A stretch of DNA of 64,000 nucleotides from Corynebacterium humireducens NBRC 106098 = DSM 45392 (GTDB lineage: Bacteria > Actinomycetota > Actinomycetes > Mycobacteriales > Mycobacteriaceae): contig NZ_CP005286.1 of NCBI RefSeq assembly GCF_000819445.1, forward strand, positions 1,054,001 through 1,118,000, written 5' to 3'. The notes under the pieces are model-generated. The model did no database searches and was not told the DNA's origin. It worked only from the letters and a program-made list of their open reading frames with translations. Below, piece after piece: positions 8,848 to 16,192 of this stretch (positions are counted from its first letter, which is position 1; the number at the start of each line of letters is the position of its first letter). The position numbers were made by a program, and so were the translations under genes.

Positions 8848-9671
8848 TGGCCGCACCGAAGGACGACAACGTCATCTACGCCAACTTCGGCCGCAAGGTG
8901 CGTGTGGACACCCCCGAGCAGGCCCACCACCAGCGTGCCGAGCGACGTCCCGCCCTGGCCCCGGCCGCGGAGCTGCTGCTGGAGGTCGCCACCTCCCGGG
9001 CCGACCGTGGACGCCTCACGCGCGGCCGCGACTACGCCCGCGCCGGGCACGTCGTCAGCCTGGACCTGCGCAACGGCAGCGTCCACGCGCAGGTCGCCGG
9101 CTCCCAGAACGAGCCCTTCACCGTGCTCGTCCAGCTGCCGTACCGTAGCACCGACGACCTCGCGGCCGTCGCCGCCGAGCTGGCGCGCACCCCGAACGGC
9201 ATGCAGGGGGCGCGGCGGGGCGAGATCACCCCGACGGTCCTGGGTACCCTCCTGGCGGAGGACGTCAACGACATCCGGGTGCGCTGCGACTGCCCCGACC
9301 CGTACGCGATCTGCAAGCACTCGGTGGCGGTGCTGGAGAAGCTGGCCGCGAAGATCGACGCCGACCCGCTCGCCCTGTTCGGACTCCGCGGCATGGACCT
9401 GACCTCCCTGGAGCAGGCCGTGATGGCGCAGGCCCGGGAGGTCTCCCGGGAGGCGGAGGAGGACCCGGAGCTCTTCTGGTCCGGACGTCCGCTGCCGGCG
9501 CTGCCGGAGCCCCGCACCGCCCCCGCGCTCGATGACTCGGACCTCGATCTCCTGCACAAGGCGATGCGGGCGATCTCGTACACGAACGTCGATCAGCTGC
9601 GCGCGGTCTCGGACATCGAAGACCTGTACGACCACCTGTGTCGGGGTGGCATGCTAGACAATGAGTCATGA
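8847..9671 (+). CDS. SWIM zinc-finger protein, partner of the SNF2 helicase
   Basis: This 274-residue protein starts with GTG at 8847, which overlaps the helicase stop by one base. It carries the SWIM signature C-x-C-x(n)-C-x-H as CDCPDPYAICKH at residues about 147-158, expected to bind one zinc ion and to contact DNA or protein. SWIM proteins encoded next to SNF2 helicases are frequent in actinobacteria and are thought to work with them. The C-terminal region has a YTNVDQLRAVSDIEDLYDHL segment without a known motif. Its stop overlaps the start of the nuclease gene by four bases (ATGA), implying translational coupling. Confidence 0.88.
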   Translation: MAAPKDDNVIYANFGRKVRVDTPEQAHHQRAERRPALAPAAELLLEVATSRADRGRLTRGRDYARAGHVVSLDLRNGSVHAQVAGSQNEPFTVLVQLPYRSTDDLAAVAAELARTPNGMQGARRGEITPTVLGTLLAEDVNDIRVRCDCPDPYAICKHSVAVLEKLAAKIDADPLALFGLRGMDLTSLEQAVMAQAREVSREAEEDPELFWSGRPLPALPEPRTAPALDDSDLDLLHKAMRAISYTNVDQLRAVSDIEDLYDHLCRGGMLDNES

Positions 9672-10807
9672 CCCCGGAACCCCACTCCGTCACCTTCCTC
9701 CACACCTCTGACCTGCAGATCGGCATGACCCGCTGGTTCCTGGCGGGCGAGGCGCAGGCGCGTTTCGACGCCGCCCGCCTCAACACCCTCCGCCGCCTGG
9801 GCGAGCTCGCGCTGGAGCACGACGCCGCCTTCATCGTCATCGCCGGCGACGTCTTCGACTCGAACTCCCTGTCCGCGCAGACGATGGGCCGCGCGCTCGA
9901 GGCCCTGCGGGCCCTGCCGGTGCCTGTTTACCTGCTGCCCGGCAACCATGATCCGCTGGTCGCGGACTCGGTGTTCCGGCTCATCGACGTCGAGGGGGTC
10001 CACCTCCTCGGGGACTCGGAGGTGGTGGAGGTCGCCCCGGGCGTGGAGCTGGTCGGCGCGCCGCTGCTGGCGCGGACCGCCGCCACGGACCTGGTCCGCC
10101 GCGCTCTGGAGGGGCTCGAGCCGACCGACGCCGTGCGCATCATGGTGGGCCACGGGCAGGCCGAGGCGCGGACCCACGACGCCCGCGCCGACCTCATCGA
10201 CCTCGCCTACGTCGAGTCCCGCCTGGCCGACGGCACCATCGACTACCTCGCCCTCGGCGACACCCACTCGGCGCAGCCGGTGGGCACGAGCGGGCGGGTG
10301 TGGTTCTCGGGTTCCCCCGAGGTGACGGACTTCCGGGACCACGCCACCGCCGGCGGCGGGGAGACGAACTCCGGGAAGGCGCTGGTGGTCACCGTGTCCA
10401 AGGGTGCGGCCGAGGTGACGGAGGTGCCCGTCGGTGAGTGGACCTTCGAGGCCCTCGACCGGGAGCTCATGGGGGAGGAGGACGTCGCGGAGTTCCTCGC
10501 CACCCTCGACGCCTACCCGCACAAGGACCGCACCGCCCTCAAGTACGGTCTCCGTGGCACCCTGACGATGACCGCCACCCGCCTCCTCGAGGAGGGGCTG
10601 GAGGCCCGCCGCCCCGTCTTCGCGGCCCTCCACGAGCGTGAACGTCTCACCGACCTGCATCTGGAACCCGGCCCCGAGGAACTGGCGTCACTGGGGGTGA
10701 CCGGCTTCGCCGCCGGAGCCCTCAGGGAGCTTGTCGACGCCGCCGTCGACGACCCCACCGCCCGCGACGCCGTCAACCTCTTCTTCCGTCTGGCCAGGGA
10801 GGACTAG
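9668..10807 (+). CDS. Mre11/SbcD-type metallophosphoesterase nuclease (YhaO-like)
   Basis: The 379-residue protein has the calcineurin-like phosphoesterase motifs in order: HTSDLQIG (residues about 11-18), AGDVFD (about 58), LPGNHD (about 94), VGHGQAE (about 159) and LGDTHS (about 196). Two usual metal ligands look altered relative to classical SbcD: DxH is DLQ and GHxH is GDTH; I believe this actinobacterial subgroup shares this, but did not check. Members act as Mn-dependent exo/endonucleases on DNA ends with an SMC-like ATPase partner, here encoded directly downstream after a 4-bp gap. The start overlaps the upstream gene by 4 bp. Confidence 0.88.
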   Translation: MTPEPHSVTFLHTSDLQIGMTRWFLAGEAQARFDAARLNTLRRLGELALEHDAAFIVIAGDVFDSNSLSAQTMGRALEALRALPVPVYLLPGNHDPLVADSVFRLIDVEGVHLLGDSEVVEVAPGVELVGAPLLARTAATDLVRRALEGLEPTDAVRIMVGHGQAEARTHDARADLIDLAYVESRLADGTIDYLALGDTHSAQPVGTSGRVWFSGSPEVTDFRDHATAGGGETNSGKALVVTVSKGAAEVTEVPVGEWTFEALDRELMGEEDVAEFLATLDAYPHKDRTALKYGLRGTLTMTATRLLEEGLEARRPVFAALHERERLTDLHLEPGPEELASLGVTGFAAGALRELVDAAVDDPTARDAVNLFFRLARED

Positions 10808-10811
10808 TCCC

Positions 10812-13451
10812 ATGCGTATCCATTCCCTCACCCTGGAGAACTTCCGCGGCGTCGAGAGGCTCGAGCTGCGGGACCTGCCGGAGACCGGCGTCATCGTCAT
10901 CCACGGCGACAACGAACAGGGCAAGTCGACCATCCTCGACGCCCTCGACGCGGTGCTCAACGAGAAGCACGGCGGCCGTTCCCGCGCCGTGAAGGCCTGG
11001 CAGCCCGTCGGGCGTGACGATTCCCCGACGGTGACGCTGCACGCCACGGTCGGGCCGGTGACGTTCACCATCCGCAAGAACTGGCTGCGCGCCCCCAAGG
11101 CGGAGCTGCGCATCACCGCCCCGCAGCGGGGCGACTACACCGGCCGGGAGGCCGAGGACCAGCTCGAGGAGATCCTCTCCCGCCACCTGGACCGTGAGCT
11201 GGCCCGCACCCTCTTCCTGCGGCAGGACGACCTCGGCGACGGGATTGCCGCGGTGGGCATCTCCTCGGTGACGAGGGCCCTCGACGGCGCCGACGACGCC
11301 GAGAGCTCCGGCACGGAGGACACGGCGTTGAGCGCGGCCGTCGAGAAGGAGTACGAACGCTACTTCACCGCCGGCGGGCAGGCGCGGCTGGAACTCAAGG
11401 AGGCCCGCGAGGCCTTCGAGAGCGCGCAGACCGACCAGGAGACGGCCGCCGCCGAGAACGCCGAACTGGCGGGGCACGTCGACCGTTTCGACAGGGTGAC
11501 CGAGCGGCAGGCGCAGGCCCTCGCGGACCTGCCCGGTGCGGAGGCCGAGGAGCAGGAACTCGCCGAGCGGGCGCGCGTCGCCGCCGAGGCCGAGGAACGC
11601 GCCGGGGTGCTGCGCCGCGAACTGCAGTTGGCCACCGAGGCGCTGGAGCGCGCCGAGTCCGCCGTGACGCAGCGCGCCACCCTCGCCGCCGCCGTCACCG
11701 ACGCGGAGGAGCTGCTCGCCGAACGCCGCGCAGGCCTGGAGGCCGCGCAGGAGGAGGCCGGCCGGGAGGCCACCCAGCTGCAGGAGCTGGGGGAGAGGCG
11801 CACCGCGGCGGTGCAGGCGCAGAAGGACGCCGCCGCACGTCTGCGCACCGCGCGCCGGGAGCTGCGGCTGGTCACCGATGCTTCCCGACGCGCCGACCTC
11901 ACCACCCAGCTCGCCTCCGTCCGCGAGCTCAACGAGAGGATCGCCCAGCTGCGGACGGCCACCGCCGGACGGGAGATCACCGCGGCGGACGTCGACGCCG
12001 TCGAGGAGGCCACCACCGAACTCACCCTCGCCCGCCGCCTGCGCGCCGGGGCGGCGGCCCGTCTGGAGTTCACCGGCCCGGCCGGGGAGACCCTCACGGT
12101 CGACGGCACGGAGCTGACGCTCGGCGATGAACCCGTGTCGGTGGAACTGTCCGACGGCACCGCACTGCTCATCGGCGGGATCACCGCCCGCTACCGCGCC
12201 GGGCACACCGCGGAGACGGGCACCGACCCGGTCGCGGCGGCCGAGCAGACCCTCACCGCGCTGCTGGAGGAGCTCGACCTCCCCGACCTCGCGGCCGTCC
12301 GTGAGGCCCACGACGTCCACCGGCGCGCCACGGAGGACCTCGCGGCGCTGCTGCGGGAGCGCACCAGCCTGCTCGGCGGGGCGGAGGAGGAGCAGCTCGT
12401 CGCCGAGCTCGCCCGCCTCGAGGAGGAACTGGCGGACGAGGACCTCCCTGACCTCGACGTCGACGCCGCCACCCGTGCCGTGGAGGAGGCGGAAGACGCC
12501 GGCGAGGAGGCCGGCCGCCTGCTTGCCGAGATCGACGAGGCACTCGCCCCCTGGCAGCAGCGCCGCGCCGAGAACGCCCTCACCGCGCTCAACGTCCGCA
12601 TCGAGGCGGCGGAGGAGTCCCTCCGCCAGGCGCAGTCCGCCCTCGACAGCGCACTTGCCGGGGCCTCTGACGAGGCGCTAGGGGAGGCCGTCCGGGAGGC
12701 GACGCGGGCCCGCGAGGAGGCGCTCGCGCAGTCCCGCGCGGCGGATGAGGAGGTCGCCGCCGCCGACCCGCAGCTGGCCGCCGACCTGCACGAGGGGGCG
12801 GTGGTCCGACTGCGTTCGCTGCACGAGACCGTCGCCCGGTCCCGGGAGGACCTGGCCGGCCTGCGGAGCTACATCGAGCAGGCCCAGGGGGCGGCGGAAC
12901 GCCTGGACAAGGCGGAGTCCGCGCTGGAGGCCGCCCGCCACCGGCTCGACTCCGTCACCCGCCGCGCCGAGGCCGTGCAGCTGCTGCGCGAGACCCTGCA
13001 GCGGCACCGTGCCGAGGCCCGCGCCCGCTACGCCCGCCCCTTCGCGGAGCAGCTCACCCTGCTGGCGCGGCCGGTGTTCGGCACGGACGTGGAGTTCACG
13101 CTCTCCGACCAGCTGGAGGTCAGCCAGCGCAGCGACGCCGACGGCACCGTCCCGCTGGCGGACCTGTCGGGTGGTGCCAAGGAGCAGCTGGCGATCCTCA
13201 CCCGGTTCGCCATCGCCCACCTCACCTCCCGGGAGTCGGAGGACGGTCAGGTGCCGGTGCCGGTCATCATCGACGACGCCCTCGGCTCCACCGACCCGAC
13301 CCGCCTGCAGCGGATGTCCACGCTGTTCTCCCGGATGGGCGACTCCGGCCAGGTCATCGTGCTCACCTGCGTGCCGCAGCGTTATGAGCGGGTCGGCGGG
13401 CGGACCGAGTACGCGATCGAGGACCTGAAGTCGTCGACGACGTTGCTGTAG
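10812..13451 (+). CDS. SbcC/Rad50-like coiled-coil ATPase lacking a zinc hook (YhaN-like)
   Basis: The ATG at 10812, 4 nt after the nuclease stop, gives 879 residues beginning MRIHSLTLENFRGVE, the usual start of SbcC/RecF-type ATPases. Walker A is HGDNEQGKST (about residues 34-43). The ABC signature is DLSGGAKEQLAIL (about 783) and Walker B is VPVIIDDALGSTD (about 818). The centre is long Glu/Ala/Arg-rich coiled coil. No CxxC zinc hook is present. Instead a Gly/Thr-rich, beta-type segment (residues about 405-460) interrupts the coiled coil. With the upstream phosphoesterase it should form an Mre11-Rad50-like complex acting on broken or blocked DNA ends; the hookless form resembles Bacillus YhaN/YhaO. 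Confidence 0.88.
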   Translation: MRIHSLTLENFRGVERLELRDLPETGVIVIHGDNEQGKSTILDALDAVLNEKHGGRSRAVKAWQPVGRDDSPTVTLHATVGPVTFTIRKNWLRAPKAELRITAPQRGDYTGREAEDQLEEILSRHLDRELARTLFLRQDDLGDGIAAVGISSVTRALDGADDAESSGTEDTALSAAVEKEYERYFTAGGQARLELKEAREAFESAQTDQETAAAENAELAGHVDRFDRVTERQAQALADLPGAEAEEQELAERARVAAEAEERAGVLRRELQLATEALERAESAVTQRATLAAAVTDAEELLAERRAGLEAAQEEAGREATQLQELGERRTAAVQAQKDAAARLRTARRELRLVTDASRRADLTTQLASVRELNERIAQLRTATAGREITAADVDAVEEATTELTLARRLRAGAAARLEFTGPAGETLTVDGTELTLGDEPVSVELSDGTALLIGGITARYRAGHTAETGTDPVAAAEQTLTALLEELDLPDLAAVREAHDVHRRATEDLAALLRERTSLLGGAEEEQLVAELARLEEELADEDLPDLDVDAATRAVEEAEDAGEEAGRLLAEIDEALAPWQQRRAENALTALNVRIEAAEESLRQAQSALDSALAGASDEALGEAVREATRAREEALAQSRAADEEVAAADPQLAADLHEGAVVRLRSLHETVARSREDLAGLRSYIEQAQGAAERLDKAESALEAARHRLDSVTRRAEAVQLLRETLQRHRAEARARYARPFAEQLTLLARPVFGTDVEFTLSDQLEVSQRSDADGTVPLADLSGGAKEQLAILTRFAIAHLTSRESEDGQVPVPVIIDDALGSTDPTRLQRMSTLFSRMGDSGQVIVLTCVPQRYERVGGRTEYAIEDLKSSTTLL

Positions 13452-13455
13452 CCGG

Positions 13456-13470
13456 GGCGTCGGAAAGCGC
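13456..13470 (+). repeat. GTCGGMAAGC repeat, intergenic copy
   Basis: GGCGTCGGAAAGCGC lies between the stop of the SbcC-like gene and its terminator. It is one of at least nine copies of the core in the window. Confidence 0.55.
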
Positions 13471-13473
13471 AAA

Positions 13474-13501
13474 GGACCCCCGCCAGAGGTGGCGGGGGTC
13501 C
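13474..13501. terminator. Strong terminator, originally shared by convergent genes
   Basis: A perfect 12-bp stem (GGACCCCCGCCA / TGGCGGGGGTCC) with a 4-nt loop follows the SbcC-like gene. It lies just before the IS element that now separates it from the convergent yceI gene. Confidence 0.85.
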
Positions 13502-13518
13502 GTGTCGGGAGAGGCTTA

Positions 13519-13533
13519 GAGGGTGTTACGAAA
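13519..13533 (+). repeat. IS left terminal inverted repeat
   Basis: GAGGGTGTTACGAAA, matching the right end (reverse complement) at 14 of 15 positions. The transposase stop codon lies inside this repeat. Confidence 0.85.
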
Positions 13534-14413
13534 GTCGTTTCAGCCAGTAGCGGATATTCGCCAACTGCACCGTGGCCTCGAAATGCACCGCTAACTTGTC
13601 GAAACGCGTGGCACACCCACGATGCTGCTTGATCCGGTTGATACCCCGCTCCACGGCATTACGCCGCTGGTAAGCCACGGCATCGAAGGCAGGGGGTCGG
13701 CCACCGGCCGACCCCCTGCGCCGACGGTTGGCGACCTGGTCCTTCGGCTGGGAGATCGTCGCCTTGATCCCCCGCGCCCGCAACCACGCCCGGTTCGCCC
13801 GTGAGGAATACGCCTTGTCCGCCAACACCCGCTCGGGTCGTTTCCGCGGCCGACCACGCGTGGCGGACGGCACCCGGATTTTCTCCAGTACCCGCACCAT
13901 CTGTGGACCATCACCGGCTTGACCTGGGGTGATCGCAAAGGACAGCACCCCGCAGTCAGCGTCAATGGCCACATGGATCTTGGTCGACCACCCGCCCCGC
14001 GAGCGGCCGAACCCATGATGATCCGGCTCCCCCGGGTGGCGGAGGGGGCTGTCTTTCCGTGCACCCGCGGCGTGGATATGTCCACGGGTGGTTGTGGAAT
14101 CCACGCTGACCTCCCAGGAGAGTTTTCCTTTCTCCTGGGCGTGGGTGAGCAGCCGGGTGTGCACGTTCTCCCATACTCCGTTGGCCCGCAGCCGGGCGAA
14201 CAGATCGTGGACCCGCCACCAGGGGCCGTAGCGCTCATGGACGTCGCGCCACGGGCAGCCGGTGCGGATGCGAAAGAAGATGCCGTTGACCAGGGACCGT
14301 AGGTCCCAGGTGCGGGGGCGTCCCCGCCGTGACGGGGCCGGTAGCAGTGGGACAAGCAGGTCCCATTCAGCGTCGGTGAGGTCATGGCGTGCTGAGGGCG
14401 GTACAGTAGGCAA
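13526..14413 (-). CDS. IS5-family DDE transposase
   Basis: The 295-residue protein shows the IS5-type order: N-terminal LTDAEWDLLVPLLP, an RTGCPWRDVHERYGPWWRV segment, then the DDE catalytic core with first Asp in VSVDSTTTRGH (residues about 104-114), second Asp in LADKAYSSR (about 199-207) and the Glu in RNAVERGINRIK (about 255-266). It is full length with no frameshift. The start is a TTG at 14413 preceded by AAGGAAA at 8-9 nt spacing; no in-frame ATG or GTG fits better. The TTG lies in an 11-bp hairpin stem (see 14410-14478). The gene points the same way as yceI, so yceI read-through enters it. Confidence 0.92.
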   Translation of the reverse strand: MPTVPPSARHDLTDAEWDLLVPLLPAPSRRGRPRTWDLRSLVNGIFFRIRTGCPWRDVHERYGPWWRVHDLFARLRANGVWENVHTRLLTHAQEKGKLSWEVSVDSTTTRGHIHAAGARKDSPLRHPGEPDHHGFGRSRGGWSTKIHVAIDADCGVLSFAITPGQAGDGPQMVRVLEKIRVPSATRGRPRKRPERVLADKAYSSRANRAWLRARGIKATISQPKDQVANRRRRGSAGGRPPAFDAVAYQRRNAVERGINRIKQHRGCATRFDKLAVHFEATVQLANIRYWLKRLS

Positions 14414-14478
14414 CGAGGGTTTCCTTGCGAGCGTTGATGATTCGACACCAACAGCGTGCGCGGGGAGACCCTCGTTGC
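14410..14478 (-). promoter_or_regulatory. Hairpin masking the transposase start codon
   Basis: On the minus-strand RNA, GCAACGAGGGT (14478-14468) can pair perfectly with ACCCTCGTTGC (14420-14410), which contains the TTG start. The 47-nt loop holds the AAGGAAA ribosome site. Transcripts entering from outside the IS would contain both arms and fold. A transcript starting inside the loop region would not. Confidence 0.6.
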
Positions 14479-14510
14479 TGTTTATGACACGCCGGTCTCA
14501 CTCACCGGAT

Positions 14511-14525
14511 TTTCGTAACACGCTC
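14511..14525 (-). repeat. IS right terminal inverted repeat
   Basis: Reads GAGCGTGTTACGAAA on the minus strand; its outermost base supplies the last base of the yceI stop codon. Confidence 0.85.
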
Positions 14526-15061
14526 TAGGCCTGCTTGATGCCGGAGCCGTCGATCTCGATGGTGATCTGCTCGGAGACGAGGACGCCGCCGGAGCCCAGC
14601 GGGGCCTGGAAGTCGACGCCGAAGTCCTTGCGGTTGATCTTGGTGGAGGCCTCGAAGCCGACGCGGGTGTTGCCGAACGGGTCCTCCTCGACGCCGAAGA
14701 CCTCGACATCCAGGGTGACCGGCTTGGTCACGCCCTTGAGGGTGAGGTTGCCGGTGACGGTGCCGGAGTGGCCCTGCATGTCGAAGGAGGTGGACTCGAA
14801 GGTCATCTCCGGGTACTGCTCGACGGCGAAGAAGTCCTCGCCGCGGACGTGGCCGTCGCGGTCGGCGTTGTTGGTGTTCACGGAGGCGGTCTTGATGACG
14901 GCCTTGGCGACGGAGGCGGCCGGGTTGGCCTCGTCGAAGGTGACGGAACCCTCGAACTCGTCGAAGGTGCCGCGGACCTTGGTGACCATGGCGTGGCGGG
15001 CGACGAAGGCGATGGTGGTGTGGGCGGTGTCCAGGATCCAGGTTCCGTTGAGGTTGGTCAT
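14525..15061 (-). CDS. YceI-family (polyisoprenoid-binding) protein
   Basis: The 178-residue protein has the YceI fold signature: LNGTWILDTAHTTIAFVARHAMVTKVRGTFDEF near the N-terminus, a DGHVRGEDFFAVEQYPEMTFEST block mid-protein, and a final GVLVSEQITIEIDGSGIKQA strand. YceI proteins form a lipocalin-like barrel that binds isoprenoid-type lipids and are often stress-induced. There is no signal peptide, so it should be cytoplasmic. It is divergent from the MarR-type gene rosR and has a RosR-type operator on its -35 box; in C. glutamicum the yceI-like gene next to rosR is, as I recall, a RosR target. The stop codon TAG was completed by the IS end; the pre-insertion stop was probably TAA. Confidence 0.92.
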   Translation of the reverse strand: MTNLNGTWILDTAHTTIAFVARHAMVTKVRGTFDEFEGSVTFDEANPAASVAKAVIKTASVNTNNADRDGHVRGEDFFAVEQYPEMTFESTSFDMQGHSGTVTGNLTLKGVTKPVTLDVEVFGVEEDPFGNTRVGFEASTKINRKDFGVDFQAPLGSGGVLVSEQITIEIDGSGIKQA

Positions 15062-15127
15062 TGTCTTCTCCTACGTGAGTCAGGTGTCTAATACCGCCGC
15101 CGTGGTCCGGCGTGCGGTTCGGTTATC

Positions 15128-15155
15128 ACCCTAACACGGAATGGTGACTTGTCAA
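15128..15155 (-). promoter_or_regulatory. yceI promoter
   Basis: On the minus strand, -35 TTGACA (15155-15150), a 16-bp spacer and -10 TAGGGT (15133-15128) lie about 65 bp before the yceI ATG. An AGGAGA ribosome site precedes the start. Confidence 0.6.
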
Positions 15156-15158
15156 CAA
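15141..15158. promoter_or_regulatory. RosR-type operator
   Basis: On the minus strand the site reads TTGTTGACAAGTCACCAT, matching the published C. glutamicum RosR motif TTGTTGAYRYRTCAACWA (from memory) at 15 of 18 positions. It overlaps the yceI -35 box, so RosR binding should repress yceI and oxidation should release it. Confidence 0.65.
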
Positions 15159-15264
15159 CAGGTGCATTTCATGCTCCGAGGGAAGTGTATCTGCGCAGGT
15201 CAAGGCATGAATATTATTTCGCATCCGTATCCGGGCTCAAGGTAGGTCATCCCCGTCGGGATTA

Positions 15265-15292
15265 TTGTCGCCGCCTATCGGAGGGCTATAGT
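15265..15292 (+). promoter_or_regulatory. rosR promoter, leaderless
   Basis: TTGTCG (15265-15270), a 16-bp spacer and TATAGT (15287-15292) are followed after 7 nt by the ATG. Transcription would start at or next to the A of the start codon, and no ribosome site is present. Confidence 0.6.
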
Positions 15293-15299
15293 CAGTGAC

Positions 15300-15800
15300 A
15301 TGGGAAACGATGCACGCTGGCTCAACGATGAAGAACAGGCGCTGTGGCGACTCATTCTCGCGGGAATGCGGAAGATCGACCGGGTGATGGATGAGACCCT
15401 CCTCGCCACGAGCGATCTCTCCAGCTCCGAGTTCTCTGTGCTCGTGAGCCTCTCCGAGGCCGAGAACCAGTCGCTGCGTCTGCGTGACCTGTGCGCCAGC
15501 CTCGACTGGGACCGCTCCCGCACCTCCCACCAGATCACCCGCATGGAACGCCGCGGCCTGGTGACCAAGCGCAAGAGCGAGGGCGACGCCCGCGGCGTCG
15601 TCGTCTCCCTCACCGACGAGGGCATGCGCCGACTCGAGGCCGCTGCCCCGGAGCACGTCGAGAGCGTCCGCCGCGTCGTCTTCGACCACATGACCCCGGA
15701 GCAGCACACCCACCTCAAGGCCTTCATGCAGGGCGTTGTCGCGGTGACCAACGTCCCGGGGCACCCCGACTTCTGCGGTTCCGACGACGCCGACTGCTGA
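15300..15800 (+). CDS. rosR: MarR-family redox regulator, RosR-like
   Basis: The 166-residue protein is a winged-helix MarR regulator. The recognition region is RLRDLCASLDWDRSRTSHQITRMERRGLVTKRKSEGDARGVVVSLTDEG (split here for reading), residues about 60-108, with the conserved DxR wing. It has three cysteines (about 65, 159 and 166). C. glutamicum RosR is a hydrogen-peroxide-sensitive repressor whose cysteines are oxidised; identity as RosR is inferred from divergent orientation to yceI and from a matching operator between the two genes. Its mRNA is probably leaderless. Confidence 0.82.
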   Translation: MGNDARWLNDEEQALWRLILAGMRKIDRVMDETLLATSDLSSSEFSVLVSLSEAENQSLRLRDLCASLDWDRSRTSHQITRMERRGLVTKRKSEGDARGVVVSLTDEGMRRLEAAAPEHVESVRRVVFDHMTPEQHTHLKAFMQGVVAVTNVPGHPDFCGSDDADC

Positions 15801-15812
15801 TCTCAGGGTTTT

Positions 15813-15830
15813 ATCGGGGCGCTCCCCGAT
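15813..15830 (+). terminator. Hairpin after rosR
   Basis: A perfect 7-bp stem (ATCGGGG / CCCCGAT) with a 4-nt loop lies 13 bp after the rosR stop. No T-run follows, so it is a weak terminator call. Confidence 0.45.
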
Positions 15831-15900
15831 GTGCGGGATCCCCGTGAGTTGTCACAATGGAGGGGACAACGAAGAGACGACAGCACCCGAGGAGCCCACC

Positions 15901-16110
15901 ATGAGCAACTTCAACACCCCGATGCACCAGCGCCGCCTGCGCCGTTCCCTCACCGACCGTTACGTCGCCGGTGTCCTGGGCGGCATCGCCGAGACCTACG
16001 ACTGGAACCCGACCCTGGTCCGCCTGATCTTCATCGCGGTCGCCGTCCTCGGCACCGGCACCCCGCTCCTGGCGTACGTCATCGCCTGGTTCATCATGCC
16101 GACAGAGTAG
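15901..16110 (+). CDS. PspC-domain small membrane protein
   Basis: The 69-residue protein has one PspC domain: LRRSLTDRYVAGVLGGIAETYDWNPTLVRLIF (split: R-S-x-x-DR-x-x-x-GVLGG-IAE at residues about 15-30) followed by a hydrophobic segment with GTPLLAYVIAWFIMP. It should sit in the cytoplasmic membrane. PspC proteins are linked to envelope stress, but stand-alone actinobacterial PspC proteins have no defined role. The ATG at 15901 was chosen because GAGGAG lies 7 nt upstream. It is followed by a strong shared terminator. Confidence 0.85.
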   Translation: MSNFNTPMHQRRLRRSLTDRYVAGVLGGIAETYDWNPTLVRLIFIAVAVLGTGTPLLAYVIAWFIMPTE

Positions 16111-16126
16111 GCCGAGTAGGCCCAGA

Positions 16127-16175
16127 GACAGCACCGCCCGTCGCCCACGACACGTGGGGGACGGGCGGTGCTGTC
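16127..16175. terminator. Bidirectional terminator between convergent genes
   Basis: A 16-bp perfect stem (5' arm 16127-16142, 3' arm 16160-16175, core GCACCGCCCGTC) encloses a further small stem CCCAC/GTGGG. It separates the pspC-like gene from the convergent isomerase-like gene. Confidence 0.85.
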
Positions 16176-16176
16176 G

Positions 16177-16190
16177 TGCGTCGGCAAGCG
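16177..16190 (+). repeat. GTCGGMAAGC repeat, intergenic copy
   Basis: TGCGTCGGCAAGCG, adjoining the stop of the isomerase-like gene. Confidence 0.5.
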
Positions 16191-16192
16191 GA

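Larger units (their letters stand above)
13519..14525 (-). mobile_element. IS5-family insertion sequence, complete (1007 bp)
   Basis: The element has 15-bp terminal inverted repeats with one mismatch: left GAGGGTGTTACGAAA, right (reversed) GAGCGTGTTACGAAA. It is flanked by a TA dinucleotide on both sides (13517-13518 and 14526-14527), taken as the target duplication. It encodes one intact transposase. The insertion point is the stop codon of yceI. Intact ends, an open transposase frame and near-identical repeats suggest recent or potentially active transposition. Confidence 0.88.

Noticed and set aside
5662..8856. A 1064-codon open frame on the minus strand opposite the SNF2 helicase
   Set aside because: It mirrors the helicase codons in a GC-rich genome, has no homologous motif or ribosome site, and the plus strand carries all SF2 motifs.
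13515..14529. A 4-bp target duplication (TTAG / CTAG) for the IS
   Set aside because: The first bases differ; a TA duplication with 15-bp ends fits without mismatch.
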